64,000 nucleotides of DNA from Planctomycetia bacterium (GTDB taxonomy: Bacteria; Planctomycetota; Planctomycetia; Pirellulales; PNKZ01), in contig JAIOPP010000020.1 of assembly GCA_021413845.1 (NCBI GenBank), positions 1 to 64,000 of the forward strand. The letters run 5' to 3'. Positions 36,987 through 45,950 of the stretch are shown one piece after another. Position 1 is the first letter of the stretch, and the number at the start of each line of letters is the position of its first letter. Position numbers and translations under genes: made by a program. A model generated the notes under the pieces. That model made no database searches. It had not been told where the DNA came from and worked only from the letters and a program-made list of their open reading frames with translations.

Positions 36987-37838
36987 TTAATGCTCGTCGA
37001 GAATCCAGCGCACCACTTCGGCGAGGCCGTCTTCATCGTGATGCGGAGCAATTCGATCTGCGGCGGCCTTTAACTCGTCGACGGCGTTGCCCATCGCCAC
37101 GCCGAGTCCCGAGCCGACGAGCATCGGCAGATCGTTGACGTCGTCGCCGACGGCGCAGATCTCATCGTCGGCGATGTCCCAATCGTCGGCCACGTGTCGC
37201 ACGCCGCTCCATTTGGTCGCTCCGGCCGGCGCGATCTCGCACATAAAGCCTTGGTAGCGCGGACTCCGAATGACGTGCGTATACAACTTGTCGGGAAGCT
37301 TGCGCTGCAACTCGGCGTCGAGCGCAAACATTTCGCTGCGCGTCCCCATCGCGAAGCCGGCGAAGATCCCGTCCGGTGGGTTCGCCATGAGGTCGTGTTG
37401 CTCACGCTCGCTTCCTGCATTGACGGCATAATACTCCGCTAGCGCCGGCCCAACCCCCACGACCTTCGGGCAATAATAGTCGAACCCTTCGGCATAGGTG
37501 TCGGCATAGAGCACGGCATCGAATCCGCGCTCGGACGTGGTCGCCAGCACGTCGAGCAGATCCGAGCGTTCCAGATGCGCGCGAAACAAAGTTCGATGAT
37601 CGAGTGGGTCTTTGATCAGCGCGCCGGAAGCGGTGACGATCGGCGCGCGAATCCCCAGCGGAGCGGCGAAGGGGAGGGCACGGCTATAGCGGCGGCCCGT
37701 CGCCAGTACGATTTTCACCCCCGCCGCGGCGGCTTCTTGCAGAGCGGCGCGAACGACCGGCGTCAGCTCATCTCGGCTGTTGACGAGCGTTCCATCGATA
37801 TCGACGGCGAGCAGACGGTAGCGTAGCGGTCGGGCCAT
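36987..37838 (-). CDS. Cof-type HAD phosphatase
   Basis: Cytoplasmic HAD-superfamily hydrolase of 283 residues, Cof/YidA-like subfamily IIB. Motif I is DIDGTL, motif II is near VTASG, and the late motif is GDDVNDLPML. A cap domain sits between. Such enzymes dephosphorylate sugar phosphates and similar small metabolites; the substrate is not predictable. Divergent from the STN-like gene at 38118. Confidence 0.9.
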   Translation of the reverse strand: MARPLRYRLLAVDIDGTLVNSRDELTPVVRAALQEAAAAGVKIVLATGRRYSRALPFAAPLGIRAPIVTASGALIKDPLDHRTLFRAHLERSDLLDVLATTSERGFDAVLYADTYAEGFDYYCPKVVGVGPALAEYYAVNAGSEREQHDLMANPPDGIFAGFAMGTRSEMFALDAELQRKLPDKLYTHVIRSPRYQGFMCEIAPAGATKWSGVRHVADDWDIADDEICAVGDDVNDLPMLVGSGLGVAMGNAVDELKAAADRIAPHHDEDGLAEVVRWILDEH

Positions 37839-37968
37839 GAAAGCAAAACGAATGGGGAATACGGCTCATCGAGGCGATCCATGGTCGCCGTAGCTTCCAT
37901 TCTTCCTCGTCGCCGGTCGGGCCACAACCGCAACGAGGATCGGTCGACGGTAAAGAGACGAAATTTGA

Positions 37969-37998
37969 TTGCTTTTCGGTTTGCACGACTTCTAGAAT
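37969..37998 (+). promoter_or_regulatory. possible sigma-70 promoter
   Basis: TTGCTT (37969-37974) and TAGAAT (37993-37998) are separated by 18 bases, upstream of the plus-strand gene at 38118. The -35 match is only partial. Confidence 0.33.
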
Positions 37999-38117
37999 AC
38001 CCCTTAGGTGGCTCATTTTCACTTCTTCGCAGCCGCCGAGATCCATCGCGATCGATTCACGTTCGTGACCCGCTGCCTCGCAATCGTTGCAGCAACCGCT
38101 TATTGGGGAGACTCATC

Positions 38118-38780
38118 ATGCAGAAGCACTTTATGAACCGTTGGGCGTTCGCCTGCGCCGCCGCACTCGCTATCGGCGGCTTTGCCGTCGCCGCGGATAC
38201 GAAAACGGAAACGCCGAAAGAACCGCCGAAGAACGTTCGCGTGGCGATCGAAGACATGGCCGCGCATATCGAAGAACAATTGGCCTCGAAGACCGAGGCA
38301 GCTTACATAGACACACAGCTCAGCGACATCGTCCAAGACTTGGAAAAACGCCACAACCTCAGCATCGCGATCGATGCCGAGGCGCTCTCTTCCGAAGGAA
38401 AGGGGCCCGACACCGGAGCAACTCTTCGCGTGCAAGACGTTTCGCTGACGTCGGTCTTGAATCGCTTGCTCAAGCCGCATGGATTGTCGTGGGCCGTCGT
38501 CGATGAAGGAATTCTCATCACTTCTCCGGCGGGCGAAGAAAAGCACCTCATCACGACGGTTTACTCCGTCGCCGACTTAGCCGGATCCGAAGATACGGTC
38601 GACTACGATGAGTTGACGACGATGATCACCGGTTCGGTCGATCCCGATTCGTGGCGCGAGGCGGGAGGAGGGGTCGGCACGATCGCGAGAATCTCCGCCA
38701 AGAAGGCGCTCGTGATTACACAAACCTATACGAACCACCGTGCGATCGCTTCGATCTTGCGGCAATTGAGCGAAAAATAA
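38118..38780 (+). CDS. exported secretin/TonB short N-terminal (STN)-like protein
   Basis: Protein of 220 residues. A signal peptide (AFACAAALAIGGFAVAAD) is followed by a region resembling the STN/secretin N-domain, with the pattern LSDIVQDLEKRHNLSIAIDA and VSLTSVLNRLLKPHGLSWAV followed by VDEGILITS. The C-terminal part (VDYDELTTMITGSVDPDSW, ISAKKALVITQTYTNHRAI) resembles further secretin-type N-domain elements, but no secretin channel is attached. It is therefore a free-standing periplasmic protein. The ATG at 38118 follows GGGGAG by eight bases. Function unknown. Confidence 0.75.
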   Translation: MQKHFMNRWAFACAAALAIGGFAVAADTKTETPKEPPKNVRVAIEDMAAHIEEQLASKTEAAYIDTQLSDIVQDLEKRHNLSIAIDAEALSSEGKGPDTGATLRVQDVSLTSVLNRLLKPHGLSWAVVDEGILITSPAGEEKHLITTVYSVADLAGSEDTVDYDELTTMITGSVDPDSWREAGGGVGTIARISAKKALVITQTYTNHRAIASILRQLSEK

Positions 38781-38881
38781 GACCCCTTGCGCGAGAGACG
38801 AAGCAGCAGGAACTGCGAAATCGCAGGCGATAGACGATGCCGGTCGGCGCGACGATCGCTTGCGAGCGAGTATCCGCGACC

Positions 38882-40714
38882 CTAAACGGCGGTCGCCATC
38901 TCTTTGAGTTGCAGGGTGGCGCGCTGCTGTTCTTTCTCTAAGAACGTTCGCCCCTTCTTCACGTTGATATGGTCCCACGGTAGGCGATCCATCAACGGGT
39001 AAGGGCGGTGCAGCGTCACGTTCGGATCGAGGCCGAGTTCGCGCATCGCCGTCCACCAGCGCTCGGCGTCGAAATGCTCGTACCAACTCTCGAGCCGGGC
39101 CCCGCTGCGCCAAGCTCGCTCGATCACATCGCCGATGCGCCGATCGCCGCGGCTGAGCACTCCTTCGAGCATGCTCACTTCGACGTCGGTGCATTTCAAC
39201 TTCACGGCTTTCACGTTTTGCCGTTGCCGCAAATACTTGTGCGCCCAGGCGAAGTATTCGCGCGTCTGCATGCCGTTCCATTGATAAGGGGTGTGCGCCT
39301 TGGGAACGAAATTCGACACGCTCACCGTGACCGGCGCGTTGCGGCCGTTTACCTCGCGGCCGATCCTGGAGATCGTCTCCCCCATGTCGATGATGCCGTC
39401 GAGATCGATCTGCCTTTCCCCGGGCAGCCCGATCAAGAAGTAAAGTTTTACATGCGTGTAACCGTTGGCGAATGCCGAACGACAACCTTCGAATAGGTCT
39501 TCGTTCTTGATCTTCTTGCGAATCTGTTCGCGCATGTCGTCGCGAGCTACCTCGGGAGCAAGCGTAAGCCCGCGATTGTCTCCTTCGATCAAGGTCGTGA
39601 GCGCCTTCAGTTGCTCGTTCACGCGTAAGCTCGGCAGCGCGATGCGAACTCCGAGCGGCACGAACGTCTCATGCATTCGACGAACGAGTTGCTCGAAGTA
39701 GGGATAGTCGCTACTGGAAAGCGAAAGGAGCGAGACCTGATCGATGCCCGTGTTGCGGTACATCGTCAGGGCCGATTCGACGATATTCTCGACGCTGCGA
39801 ATTCGCAGCGGCCGTTTGATGACCGTGCTCTGGCAGAAACGGCATTGCCAGGGGCAACCGCGCATGATTTCCACCGCAATCCGATCATGCACGCACTCGG
39901 CATACGGCACGATCGGCGCCAGGGGCAACACGGCGTTTTCCAAATCGCCGATCACGGATGGCTCGATCGTCGCTCGGGCTTCGCCGCGCGTCGGGCGCAG
40001 AGATTGAAACGTGCCGTCGTCGGCATAGCGAGCTTCGTAAAATCGAGGAACGTATGCGAACGGCAAACGGGCGGCTACCAAGGCCAACGCTTCTTCGCGC
40101 TGCAACTGACCGAGCGAACCGGATGCAGGAGGGGCACCGCCGAGAACCTCATCGCAAGCATCAAGCCAAGCGTCGCACGCCATCGGCAGTGAAGGCTCGC
40201 CGTCACCGGTGATGAAGAGATCGATGAACGGAGCCAGCGGCTCGGGATTTTGCGTGCAAGGGCCGCCGGCGATGACGAGCGGATGTGCGAGGGTTCGCGA
40301 TTCGCCACGGAGCGGGATGCCGCCGAGGTCGAGCATCGTCAGAATTCCGGCGTAGCTGATCTCGTACTGAAGCGAAAAGCCGACGACGTCGAACTCGGCC
40401 AGCGGCGTGAATGTTTCGAGCGAGTAAAGAGGCAGCCCTTCGGCGCGCAGCCGTTCCTCCATGTCGAGCATCGGAGCATAGCTCCGTTCGCAGGCCCAAT
40501 CGTCGCGCTGGTTCATCAGCGTGTAGAGCACCTGCATCCCTTGGTTGCTCATCCCGATCGTGTATAAATCCGGGAATGCTAGGCAAAGCTTGCCGCGTAC
40601 CGTGCGATGATCTTTCGCCACGCTGTTGAGTTCGCCGCCGGCGTAAGCGATCGGGTTCTGAACCCGAGTCAAAACGCGACGATCGACGAGTTCTTTGAGC
40701 GCGTGGTTGAACAT
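38882..40714 (-). CDS. TIGR03960-like radical SAM protein
   Basis: Iron-sulfur SAM enzyme of 610 residues. The N-terminal ~240 residues have a cobalamin-binding-like fold region (GFSLQYEISYAGILTMLDLG, VIAGGPCTQNPEPLAPF). The radical SAM core follows with CPWQCRFC, the CxxxCxxC 4Fe-4S motif, and VSVSNFVPKAHTPYQW near its end. The overall pattern matches the TIGR03960 group. In many bacteria that protein is fused to or next to a TIGR03936/DUF2344 partner; none is seen here. The reaction is unknown. Divergent from the gene at 40899. Confidence 0.88.
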   Translation of the reverse strand: MFNHALKELVDRRVLTRVQNPIAYAGGELNSVAKDHRTVRGKLCLAFPDLYTIGMSNQGMQVLYTLMNQRDDWACERSYAPMLDMEERLRAEGLPLYSLETFTPLAEFDVVGFSLQYEISYAGILTMLDLGGIPLRGESRTLAHPLVIAGGPCTQNPEPLAPFIDLFITGDGEPSLPMACDAWLDACDEVLGGAPPASGSLGQLQREEALALVAARLPFAYVPRFYEARYADDGTFQSLRPTRGEARATIEPSVIGDLENAVLPLAPIVPYAECVHDRIAVEIMRGCPWQCRFCQSTVIKRPLRIRSVENIVESALTMYRNTGIDQVSLLSLSSSDYPYFEQLVRRMHETFVPLGVRIALPSLRVNEQLKALTTLIEGDNRGLTLAPEVARDDMREQIRKKIKNEDLFEGCRSAFANGYTHVKLYFLIGLPGERQIDLDGIIDMGETISRIGREVNGRNAPVTVSVSNFVPKAHTPYQWNGMQTREYFAWAHKYLRQRQNVKAVKLKCTDVEVSMLEGVLSRGDRRIGDVIERAWRSGARLESWYEHFDAERWWTAMRELGLDPNVTLHRPYPLMDRLPWDHINVKKGRTFLEKEQQRATLQLKEMATAV

Positions 40715-40898
40715 CCCATCTGCTTTCGGCCGGCGGACCTATCGAAAACCCAAGGCGTAGTTACAAGGCATAAGTATCGCAAAACGTCGTCGGCGGCAGT
40801 AGAGGAATTGTCGGCTGCCGCGAGGCGATATGCTATGCTGCCGTGGCTCGTTCGGTTTCACGCATAGCCCAATCGACGCATAGCACGGAGCGGCGTTC

Positions 40899-42161
40899 AT
40901 GTGTTCCTCCTCAGTATGGATCTTGAGATTTCTCGCACTACTTTCGGCTTGTTCAAGCCTCGGCAGCCATACGATGCTGCACGCGCAAACAAGCACGTCG
41001 GACTTTAAGATTCAGCGCGATCGGATGGTGCGCGACGAAGTAGCCGGTGCCGGAGTCAAGAACGAACGGGTACTCGATGCGATTCGCAGTACGCAACGGC
41101 ACGAGTTCGTCAACTTCCGCGATCGGGCGATGGCTTACTACGACATGGCGCTGCCGATCGGCGAAGGGCAAACGATCTCGCCGCCGTTCATCGTGGCCTA
41201 CATGACCGAGCAACTCGATCCGCAACCGACAGATAAGGTGCTCGAGATCGGCACCGGCAGCGGCTACCAAGCGGCGGTGCTTAGTCCGCTGGTAAAAGAA
41301 GTCTACACGATCGAAATCGTGGAGCCGCTAGGGCGGCAAGCGGCACGCGTGCTGCAGAAGTTGCAATACAAGAACGTGTTCACGAAGATCGGCGACGGCT
41401 TTCAAGGCTGGCCCGAAAAAGCTCCGTTCGACAAGATCATCATCACTTGCTCTCCCGAAAAAGTACCGCAACCGATCGTGGATCAACTGCGTGAGGGAGG
41501 GCGAATCATCGTGCCGCTCGGTCAACGCTATCAGCAGATGTTTTATCTGTTCGTCAAGAAAGACGGCAAACTCGTCAGCGAAGCGTTGCGGCCGACGCTG
41601 TTCGTGCCGATGACCGGCAAAGCCGAGGCGCAGCGCGAAGTGAAGCCCGATGCGCTGCACCCGACGTTGGTCAACGGCAGCTTCGAGACTTCGTATTTGG
41701 AAAACGAAAAAGAAGTGCCGCAGAATTGGCACTATGTTCGACAAGCGACCCTCGTGGCCGATGAAAAAGAGGCCCCGCAAGGGAAGCAATTCATCGTCTT
41801 CAAGAATGCGGAGCCGGGCCGAGGTTCGCAAGCACTGCAAGGTTTCGCAGTCGACGGCAAGCAGGTTCACACGATCGAACTGAGCTTTCAAGTTCGCGGA
41901 ACCGACTTGCGTCCCGGCACGCGCCGCGATGAAATGCCTCTGGCGACGGTGACGTTTTACGATGAACGCCAAGACACAGTCGGCGAACGAGCGGTCGGCC
42001 CGTGGCGCGGGTCGTTCAAATGGCAACAAGAAACGACGGAGCTCGACGTGCCGCTGCGCGCGAAGACGGCGATCGTCCGCATCGGGCTACTAGGTGCGCT
42101 CGGCGAGATCGCCTTCGACGGGGTGCAGGTACGCGCCGTCGAAGGAAAGAAGAAAAAGTAA
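40899..42161 (+). CDS. pcm: exported protein-L-isoaspartate O-methyltransferase with C-terminal beta domain
   Basis: Protein of 420 residues. A hydrophobic leader (WILRFLALLSACSSLGSHTM) ends in LHAQT, which looks like a signal peptide. Residues ~45-235 form the PIMT domain with LPIGEGQTISPPFIVAYMTE, the SAM-binding VLEIGTGSGYQAAVLSPLVK, and GGRIIVPLGQRYQ. This enzyme methylates isoaspartyl residues for protein repair. From about residue 250, a beta-sandwich-like domain (NGSFETSYLENEKEVPQNWH) resembling carbohydrate-binding modules follows. An exported SAM enzyme is unexpected. GGAG lies eight bases before the ATG. Confidence 0.87.
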   Translation: MCSSSVWILRFLALLSACSSLGSHTMLHAQTSTSDFKIQRDRMVRDEVAGAGVKNERVLDAIRSTQRHEFVNFRDRAMAYYDMALPIGEGQTISPPFIVAYMTEQLDPQPTDKVLEIGTGSGYQAAVLSPLVKEVYTIEIVEPLGRQAARVLQKLQYKNVFTKIGDGFQGWPEKAPFDKIIITCSPEKVPQPIVDQLREGGRIIVPLGQRYQQMFYLFVKKDGKLVSEALRPTLFVPMTGKAEAQREVKPDALHPTLVNGSFETSYLENEKEVPQNWHYVRQATLVADEKEAPQGKQFIVFKNAEPGRGSQALQGFAVDGKQVHTIELSFQVRGTDLRPGTRRDEMPLATVTFYDERQDTVGERAVGPWRGSFKWQQETTELDVPLRAKTAIVRIGLLGALGEIAFDGVQVRAVEGKKKK

Positions 42162-42234
42162 GCGGGAACGACGTCAGGCGGCGAGATTTAGAAACCGCCG
42201 CGCCGTGGCACGCTTGCGGTTTCGCGAGCCCCCC

Positions 42235-42705
42235 TTACTTACACTCTTTCTCAATAAACGCCGCGGCCCGCTTTTGCATCTCCTCGGCAGGCACCTCTTC
42301 GATGTGCGTGGCGATCGTCCAGACATGGCCGAACGGATCGGTGAGCGTAGCCGATCGGTCGCCGTAGAATTGGTTCTGCAAAGGTTTTTTGATTTTCGCT
42401 CCGGCAGCGATCGCCGCCTCGACCTGAGCGTCGACGTTCTCGACGTAGAACATCATTGAGACCGGCGTCCCTCCGAGCGATTCGGGACCGCGAAAGCCCA
42501 TATCGGGAAACTCATCGGCGAGCATGATTACCCCCTCGCCGATCTTCAATTCGGCATGACCGATCATCTCGCCGGGGCCGGCGATCCGCATTATTTCCTG
42601 CGCACCGAAAGCACGCTTGTAAAACTCGATCGCCTTTCCCGCCTCACGAACGATTAGGTAAGGAGTGACGCCGCGAAAGCCTGCGGGCACCGGAAGAGCT
42701 TTCAT
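42235..42705 (-). CDS. VOC family protein (PhnB/glyoxalase-like)
   Basis: Vicinal-oxygen-chelate fold protein of 156 residues with the PhnB-like pattern: VTPYLIVREAGKAIEFYKRA at the N-terminus, GGTPVSMMFYVENVDAQVEA in the middle, and DPFGHVWTIATHIEEV near the end. Members include dioxygenases, glyoxalases and antibiotic-binding proteins; the substrate is unknown. It stands alone, convergent with the methyltransferase gene. Confidence 0.87.
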   Translation of the reverse strand: MKALPVPAGFRGVTPYLIVREAGKAIEFYKRAFGAQEIMRIAGPGEMIGHAELKIGEGVIMLADEFPDMGFRGPESLGGTPVSMMFYVENVDAQVEAAIAAGAKIKKPLQNQFYGDRSATLTDPFGHVWTIATHIEEVPAEEMQKRAAAFIEKECK

Positions 42706-42865
42706 AACTTCAATTCCTTAAGCGGAAGTTGCCTGGAAGCGACGGCATCGCTCTCCATTCGTCGACCAGGGCCTCGCGCTGCGAGCACGACCGGTTCGAC
42801 CGGTCAAAGTAATGATTGGTGCATGCCGGCGTCAATGAAAGTCGATTCACTTCGGTCGATGGTCG

Positions 42866-42897
42866 CGGTGCCGGCAACGCATTGCTTGCCGGCACCG
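42866..42897. other. perfect 12-bp hairpin
   Basis: CGGTGCCGGCAA pairs with TTGCCGGCACCG across an 8-base loop. No T-run follows on either strand, so it is not a standard intrinsic terminator. It lies upstream of the VOC gene (minus strand). Confidence 0.5.
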
Positions 42898-43587
42898 AAA
42901 AAACAATTTCTCGCCTACTGTTAGTTTCCGAGAACGAACGACGAATCGCACCCGTAGTCTCAAAGAGTTGGAGCGGTCCAAAGTTCATTTCGCCAAAGTG
43001 TCCGGCATGGTGGGGGGTGCGCTAACGAAGAGGGCTGAATCGAAGAACGACTTCAAAGCCTTGAAGAAGATGCCGGACCTGGCAACATAGGCAATCTACA
43101 CGAGGAGATTTTTGGTTCGATTTCAATGTCGTAAGTTCCGCAGCAGTCATTTCTTGCCAATCTAGGTAGTTGGCAAAGAGAGGTGCGAAAATCATGTTAG
43201 AATTCGTTGGATTTTCCCCGCCTCGATGGAGATAATTCGATGGCTTACGGGGATGATGAACCGCGATGCCGTGGCTCACTGCAGGAGGCCTTAACAAAGC
43301 TTATGCCTCTGCTACACGCGCCTTGCAACATGTCGGCCCCCAGATTCCGTCCTTCGATCGGTTCGACGACTTTTAAGTTCGGCCTGTTTGATCGGGCCCA
43401 TTGAGTTTGCGGACCGTTGAGTTCGGCAGTTTGCAAGTTTTAGAGCGGTTCTCACAGTTAGATGTTTCCTGTTACGGCGCTCCGCTAGCGGACGCCTCAC
43501 CGAGTGAACTAACCCCGATTTGAATCACTAACCTGTCCGGCCGGTCCGGCGTCGCGGCTTCGTGTCTTGCGCGTGTTCCGGTTCGTA

Positions 43588-43620
43588 GCTCGCGGTCACA
43601 ATTACCGCGGGCCTTTTTTT
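43588..43620 (+). terminator. intrinsic terminator in sigma-factor leader
   Basis: A 9-bp stem (GCTCGCGGT with ACCGCGGGC, one T-G wobble) around a CACAATT loop is followed by C and seven T residues (43614-43620). It ends 31 bases before the TTG start of the sigma-factor gene, on the same strand. It could end an upstream small RNA or attenuate sigma-factor transcription. Confidence 0.65.
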
Positions 43621-43651
43621 GCCGACAAACTGAATTTTTGAGGAGTAGGCT

Positions 43652-45211
43652 TTGTACGACGCACTGTTAGACGACTTGGATGACGAAGAAACGCCGAGCG
43701 CGGATGAAGCGGCGGAATTAGTCGACAAGGACGAGGCGGTAGACGAGCTTACGGAGGAGGAAGATCTTCCTTCCGAAGAACTCGAAACCGAGCCTGATTT
43801 AAAGTCGGACGATGCCCTTCTGGCGACCGACGACAACGAATCGTGGTCCGACGACCCGGTTCGGATGTATCTGACGCAAATGGGTGAAATCCCGTTGCTC
43901 ACGCGTCAGCAAGAAATCGCGTTGGCGAAGCAGATCGAAATCACGCGGGCCCGCTTCCGTCGGAAGTTGCTTGAGTGCGATTTCGTGATTCAAGACGCGG
44001 TTCGCATTCTGCAACGGGTCCACAACGGCGAGTTGCCGTTCGATCGGACCGTGCAAGTCTCGGTGACCGATCACTTGGAAAAAGAGCAGATCATGGGGCG
44101 CTTCCCGCACAACCTGCGGACGCTCCAAGTGTTGCTCAAGCGGAATCGCAAAGACTACCAAACGGCCGCCGCAAAAAGCTCGAAGTCTTCGGAGCGCCGC
44201 GCCGCTTGGTGCCGCCTCGGGCGTCAGCGTCGCCGTGCGGTGCGCTTAGTCGAAGAGCTTGGCTTGCGCACGCAACGGATCGAACAAAAGATCCGCACAT
44301 TGGAAGAGTTCAGCCGTCGAGTCGATGAGCTCAAAGCGAAGATTCTCGCCAACAAGGCTGCGAAGGGCTCGGTCGACGAACGCCATAAGCTCGTCTCCGA
44401 CTTTCGTAAGATTCTCGTCGCCTGCCAAGAAACTCCGACGAGCTTGCGAAAGCGCGTCGCGTATCTCAAGGCGACCTACACGGAATACCAACGCGCCAAG
44501 CGAGGTCTTTCGGAAGGCAACTTGCGGCTCGTCGTCTCGATCGCCAAAAAGTATCGCAACCGCGGTTTGAGCTTCTTGGATCTGATCCAAGAAGGAAACG
44601 CCGGTTTGATGCGGGCCGTCGACAAGTTCGAGTATCGCCGCGGATTCAAATTCTGCACGTACGCTACGTGGTGGATTCGCCAAGCGATCACGCGAGCCGT
44701 CGCCGACCAAAGCCGGACGATTCGTATTCCGGTTCACATGGTCGAGACGATGTCGAAGGTGCGCAACGTCTCGCGGAAGTTGCTGCAAGAGCTCGGTCGC
44801 GAGCCGACGATCGAAGAAACGGCTCGTGCGGCCGGTGTGCCGACGGAAGAAGCTCGCCGCGTATTGGCGATGAGCCGCTTCCCGATCTCGCTCGATCGTC
44901 CGGTAGGCAACAGCGAAGACAGCCACTTCGGCGACTTGCTCCCCGACGGCACGGTCGAAAGCCCGGCCATCGGCGCCGCGCAGGAAATGCTCCGCACGCG
45001 GATCAACAAGGTGCTGAAGTCGCTGAGCTACCGCGAACGCGAAATCATTAAGCTCCGCTACGGTCTCGGCGACGGCTACAGCTACACGCTTGAAGAAGTC
45101 GGCCACATCTTCAAAGTGACCCGCGAACGCATTCGCCAGATCGAAGCGAAGGCCGTGCGTAAGTTGCAACAACCGAGCCGAGCCGCGGAGCTTTCGGGCT
45201 TCCTCGACTAA
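43652..45211 (+). CDS. rpoD: RNA polymerase sigma-70 factor, primary type
   Basis: Sigma factor of 519 residues. A very acidic N-terminus (about 65 residues) leads to region 1.2 ([20 protein letters not shown]), then a basic, partly coiled non-conserved insertion to about residue 280. Region 2 follows with [20 protein letters not shown], the -10-recognising [17 protein letters not shown] and IRIPVHM; region 3, and region 4.2 ([20 protein letters not shown]) complete it. The layout is that of RpoD/SigA, though planctomycetes can carry several such paralogues. The start is TTG at 43652, chosen because AGGAG lies at 43641-43645 with six bases spacing. Confidence 0.92.
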   Translation: MYDALLDDLDDEETPSADEAAELVDKDEAVDELTEEEDLPSEELETEPDLKSDDALLATDDNESWSDDPVRMYLTQMGEIPLLTRQQEIALAKQIEITRARFRRKLLECDFVIQDAVRILQRVHNGELPFDRTVQVSVTDHLEKEQIMGRFPHNLRTLQVLLKRNRKDYQTAAAKSSKSSERRAAWCRLGRQRRRAVRLVEELGLRTQRIEQKIRTLEEFSRRVDELKAKILANKAAKGSVDERHKLVSDFRKILVACQETPTSLRKRVAYLKATYTEYQRAKRGLSEGNLRLVVSIAKKYRNRGLSFLDLIQEGNAGLMRAVDKFEYRRGFKFCTYATWWIRQAITRAVADQSRTIRIPVHMVETMSKVRNVSRKLLQELGREPTIEETARAAGVPTEEARRVLAMSRFPISLDRPVGNSEDSHFGDLLPDGTVESPAIGAAQEMLRTRINKVLKSLSYREREIIKLRYGLGDGYSYTLEEVGHIFKVTRERIRQIEAKAVRKLQQPSRAAELSGFLD

Positions 45212-45241
45212 GCATAGCAAAGCTCGTAATAACGAAGACTC

Positions 45242-45282
45242 AAGCGGGCCGCGGAGCGAATGCTCCGCGGCCCGCTTTGTTT
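45242..45282 (+). terminator. strong intrinsic terminator after the sigma-factor gene
   Basis: A perfect 16-bp stem (45242-45257 paired with 45262-45277) has a GAAT loop and is followed by TGTTT. It is symmetrical enough to work in both directions. Confidence 0.85.
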
Positions 45283-45323
45283 CGGAGCTTTGAAGCCCAC
45301 TTGCTCGAACGAAACAGCCGTAG

Positions 45324-45350
45324 GTGACAACCACATGCCGATGCTACAAT
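45324..45350 (+). promoter_or_regulatory. putative promoter of the toxin-antitoxin pair
   Basis: GTGACA (45324-45329, five of six matches to the -35 consensus) and TACAAT (45345-45350, five of six) are separated by 15 bases, slightly short. A start site about seven bases after the -10 would fall at or next to the antitoxin ATG at 45357, implying a leaderless transcript. Confidence 0.45.
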
Positions 45351-45356
45351 GATGGC

Positions 45357-45611
45357 ATGACTCCTAAGATCACGAGCGAACAACGCGAAGCCCTCAAACA
45401 AGACGGTGGCTACCCGGTGCCGGTCGAAGACGACCAGACGCATCAGTTGTATTTTCTGATCGACAAAGCGACGCTTGATACGCTGCGGCAAGATGCCGAT
45501 CGCGAGGCGATCCGGCAAGGGATTTCGGACATGGAAGCGGGCCGGGTTCTCACACTTGAGGAACTCGACGCCCGCATTCAGTCGAAGCTTCGTCGGTCGC
45601 AAACGGCATGA
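45357..45611 (+). CDS. antitoxin of a ParE/RelE-type toxin-antitoxin pair
   Basis: Small protein of 84 residues immediately upstream of a RelE/ParE-like toxin and overlapping it by ATGA. Its C-terminal half (REAIRQGISDMEAGRVLTLE followed by ELDARIQSKL) has the helical, charged layout of a toxin-wrapping tail. The N-terminal part, with VPVEDDQTHQLYFLIDK, is not an obvious ribbon-helix-helix domain. I start at ATG 45357; the upstream in-frame extension would run through the likely promoter. It should neutralise the toxin and may repress its own promoter. Confidence 0.75.
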   Translation: MTPKITSEQREALKQDGGYPVPVEDDQTHQLYFLIDKATLDTLRQDADREAIRQGISDMEAGRVLTLEELDARIQSKLRRSQTA

Positions 45612-45931
45612 CGTACACCGTCGTCGTCACCGAGCAGGCCGCTCGCGAGATGGAGGATGCCGCGACGTGGTGGGCACGTGAGCGCTCCGTCGAACAGGCT
45701 GAACGCTGGTACGCCGGCATACGTTCTGCCGTTTCCATGCTGACGGAGATGCCTGAGCGTTGTCCCTTGGCGGCAGAGCATGTCGACTTCCGTTATGCAT
45801 TGCGAGAATTGTATTACGGCCTCGGATCGCGGCCGACGCATCGTGCGGTCTTCACGATCGTGAAACAGACAGTGATCGTGCTCGCGGTACGCCACTTTGC
45901 ACAAGACACCCTGCGCGCCGGCGACATCTAA
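45608..45931 (+). CDS. RelE/ParE superfamily toxin
   Basis: Protein of 107 residues with the compact RelE/ParE fold signature: VVVTEQAAREMEDAATWW at the N-terminus, RYALRELYYGLGSRPTHRAV in the middle, and the terminal strand TVIVLAVRHFAQD. ParE-type toxins poison gyrase and RelE-type toxins cut mRNA; sequence alone does not settle which. It is translationally coupled to the antitoxin gene. Confidence 0.85.
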   Translation: MTYTVVVTEQAAREMEDAATWWARERSVEQAERWYAGIRSAVSMLTEMPERCPLAAEHVDFRYALRELYYGLGSRPTHRAVFTIVKQTVIVLAVRHFAQDTLRAGDI

Positions 45932-45950
45932 ACCCGGTGATGCCTAAGCC

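Larger units (their letters stand above)
42706..43651. other. 946-base gap without a convincing gene
   Basis: The stretch holds several short open frames on both strands, none with recognisable domains or codon usage like the neighbours. It contains three palindromes: a perfect 12-bp stem at 42866-42897, a bulged palindrome with core TCCGCTAGCGGA at 43476-43496, and a terminator-like hairpin at 43588-43620. It probably includes the sigma-factor promoter and leader, and perhaps remains of decayed sequence. Confidence 0.5.

Noticed and set aside
43022-43404. Short open frames in the 946-base gap (minus 43022-43297, plus 43207-43404)
   Set aside because: No ribosome binding site, no domain and amino acid use unlike neighbours; they overlap each other on opposite strands.
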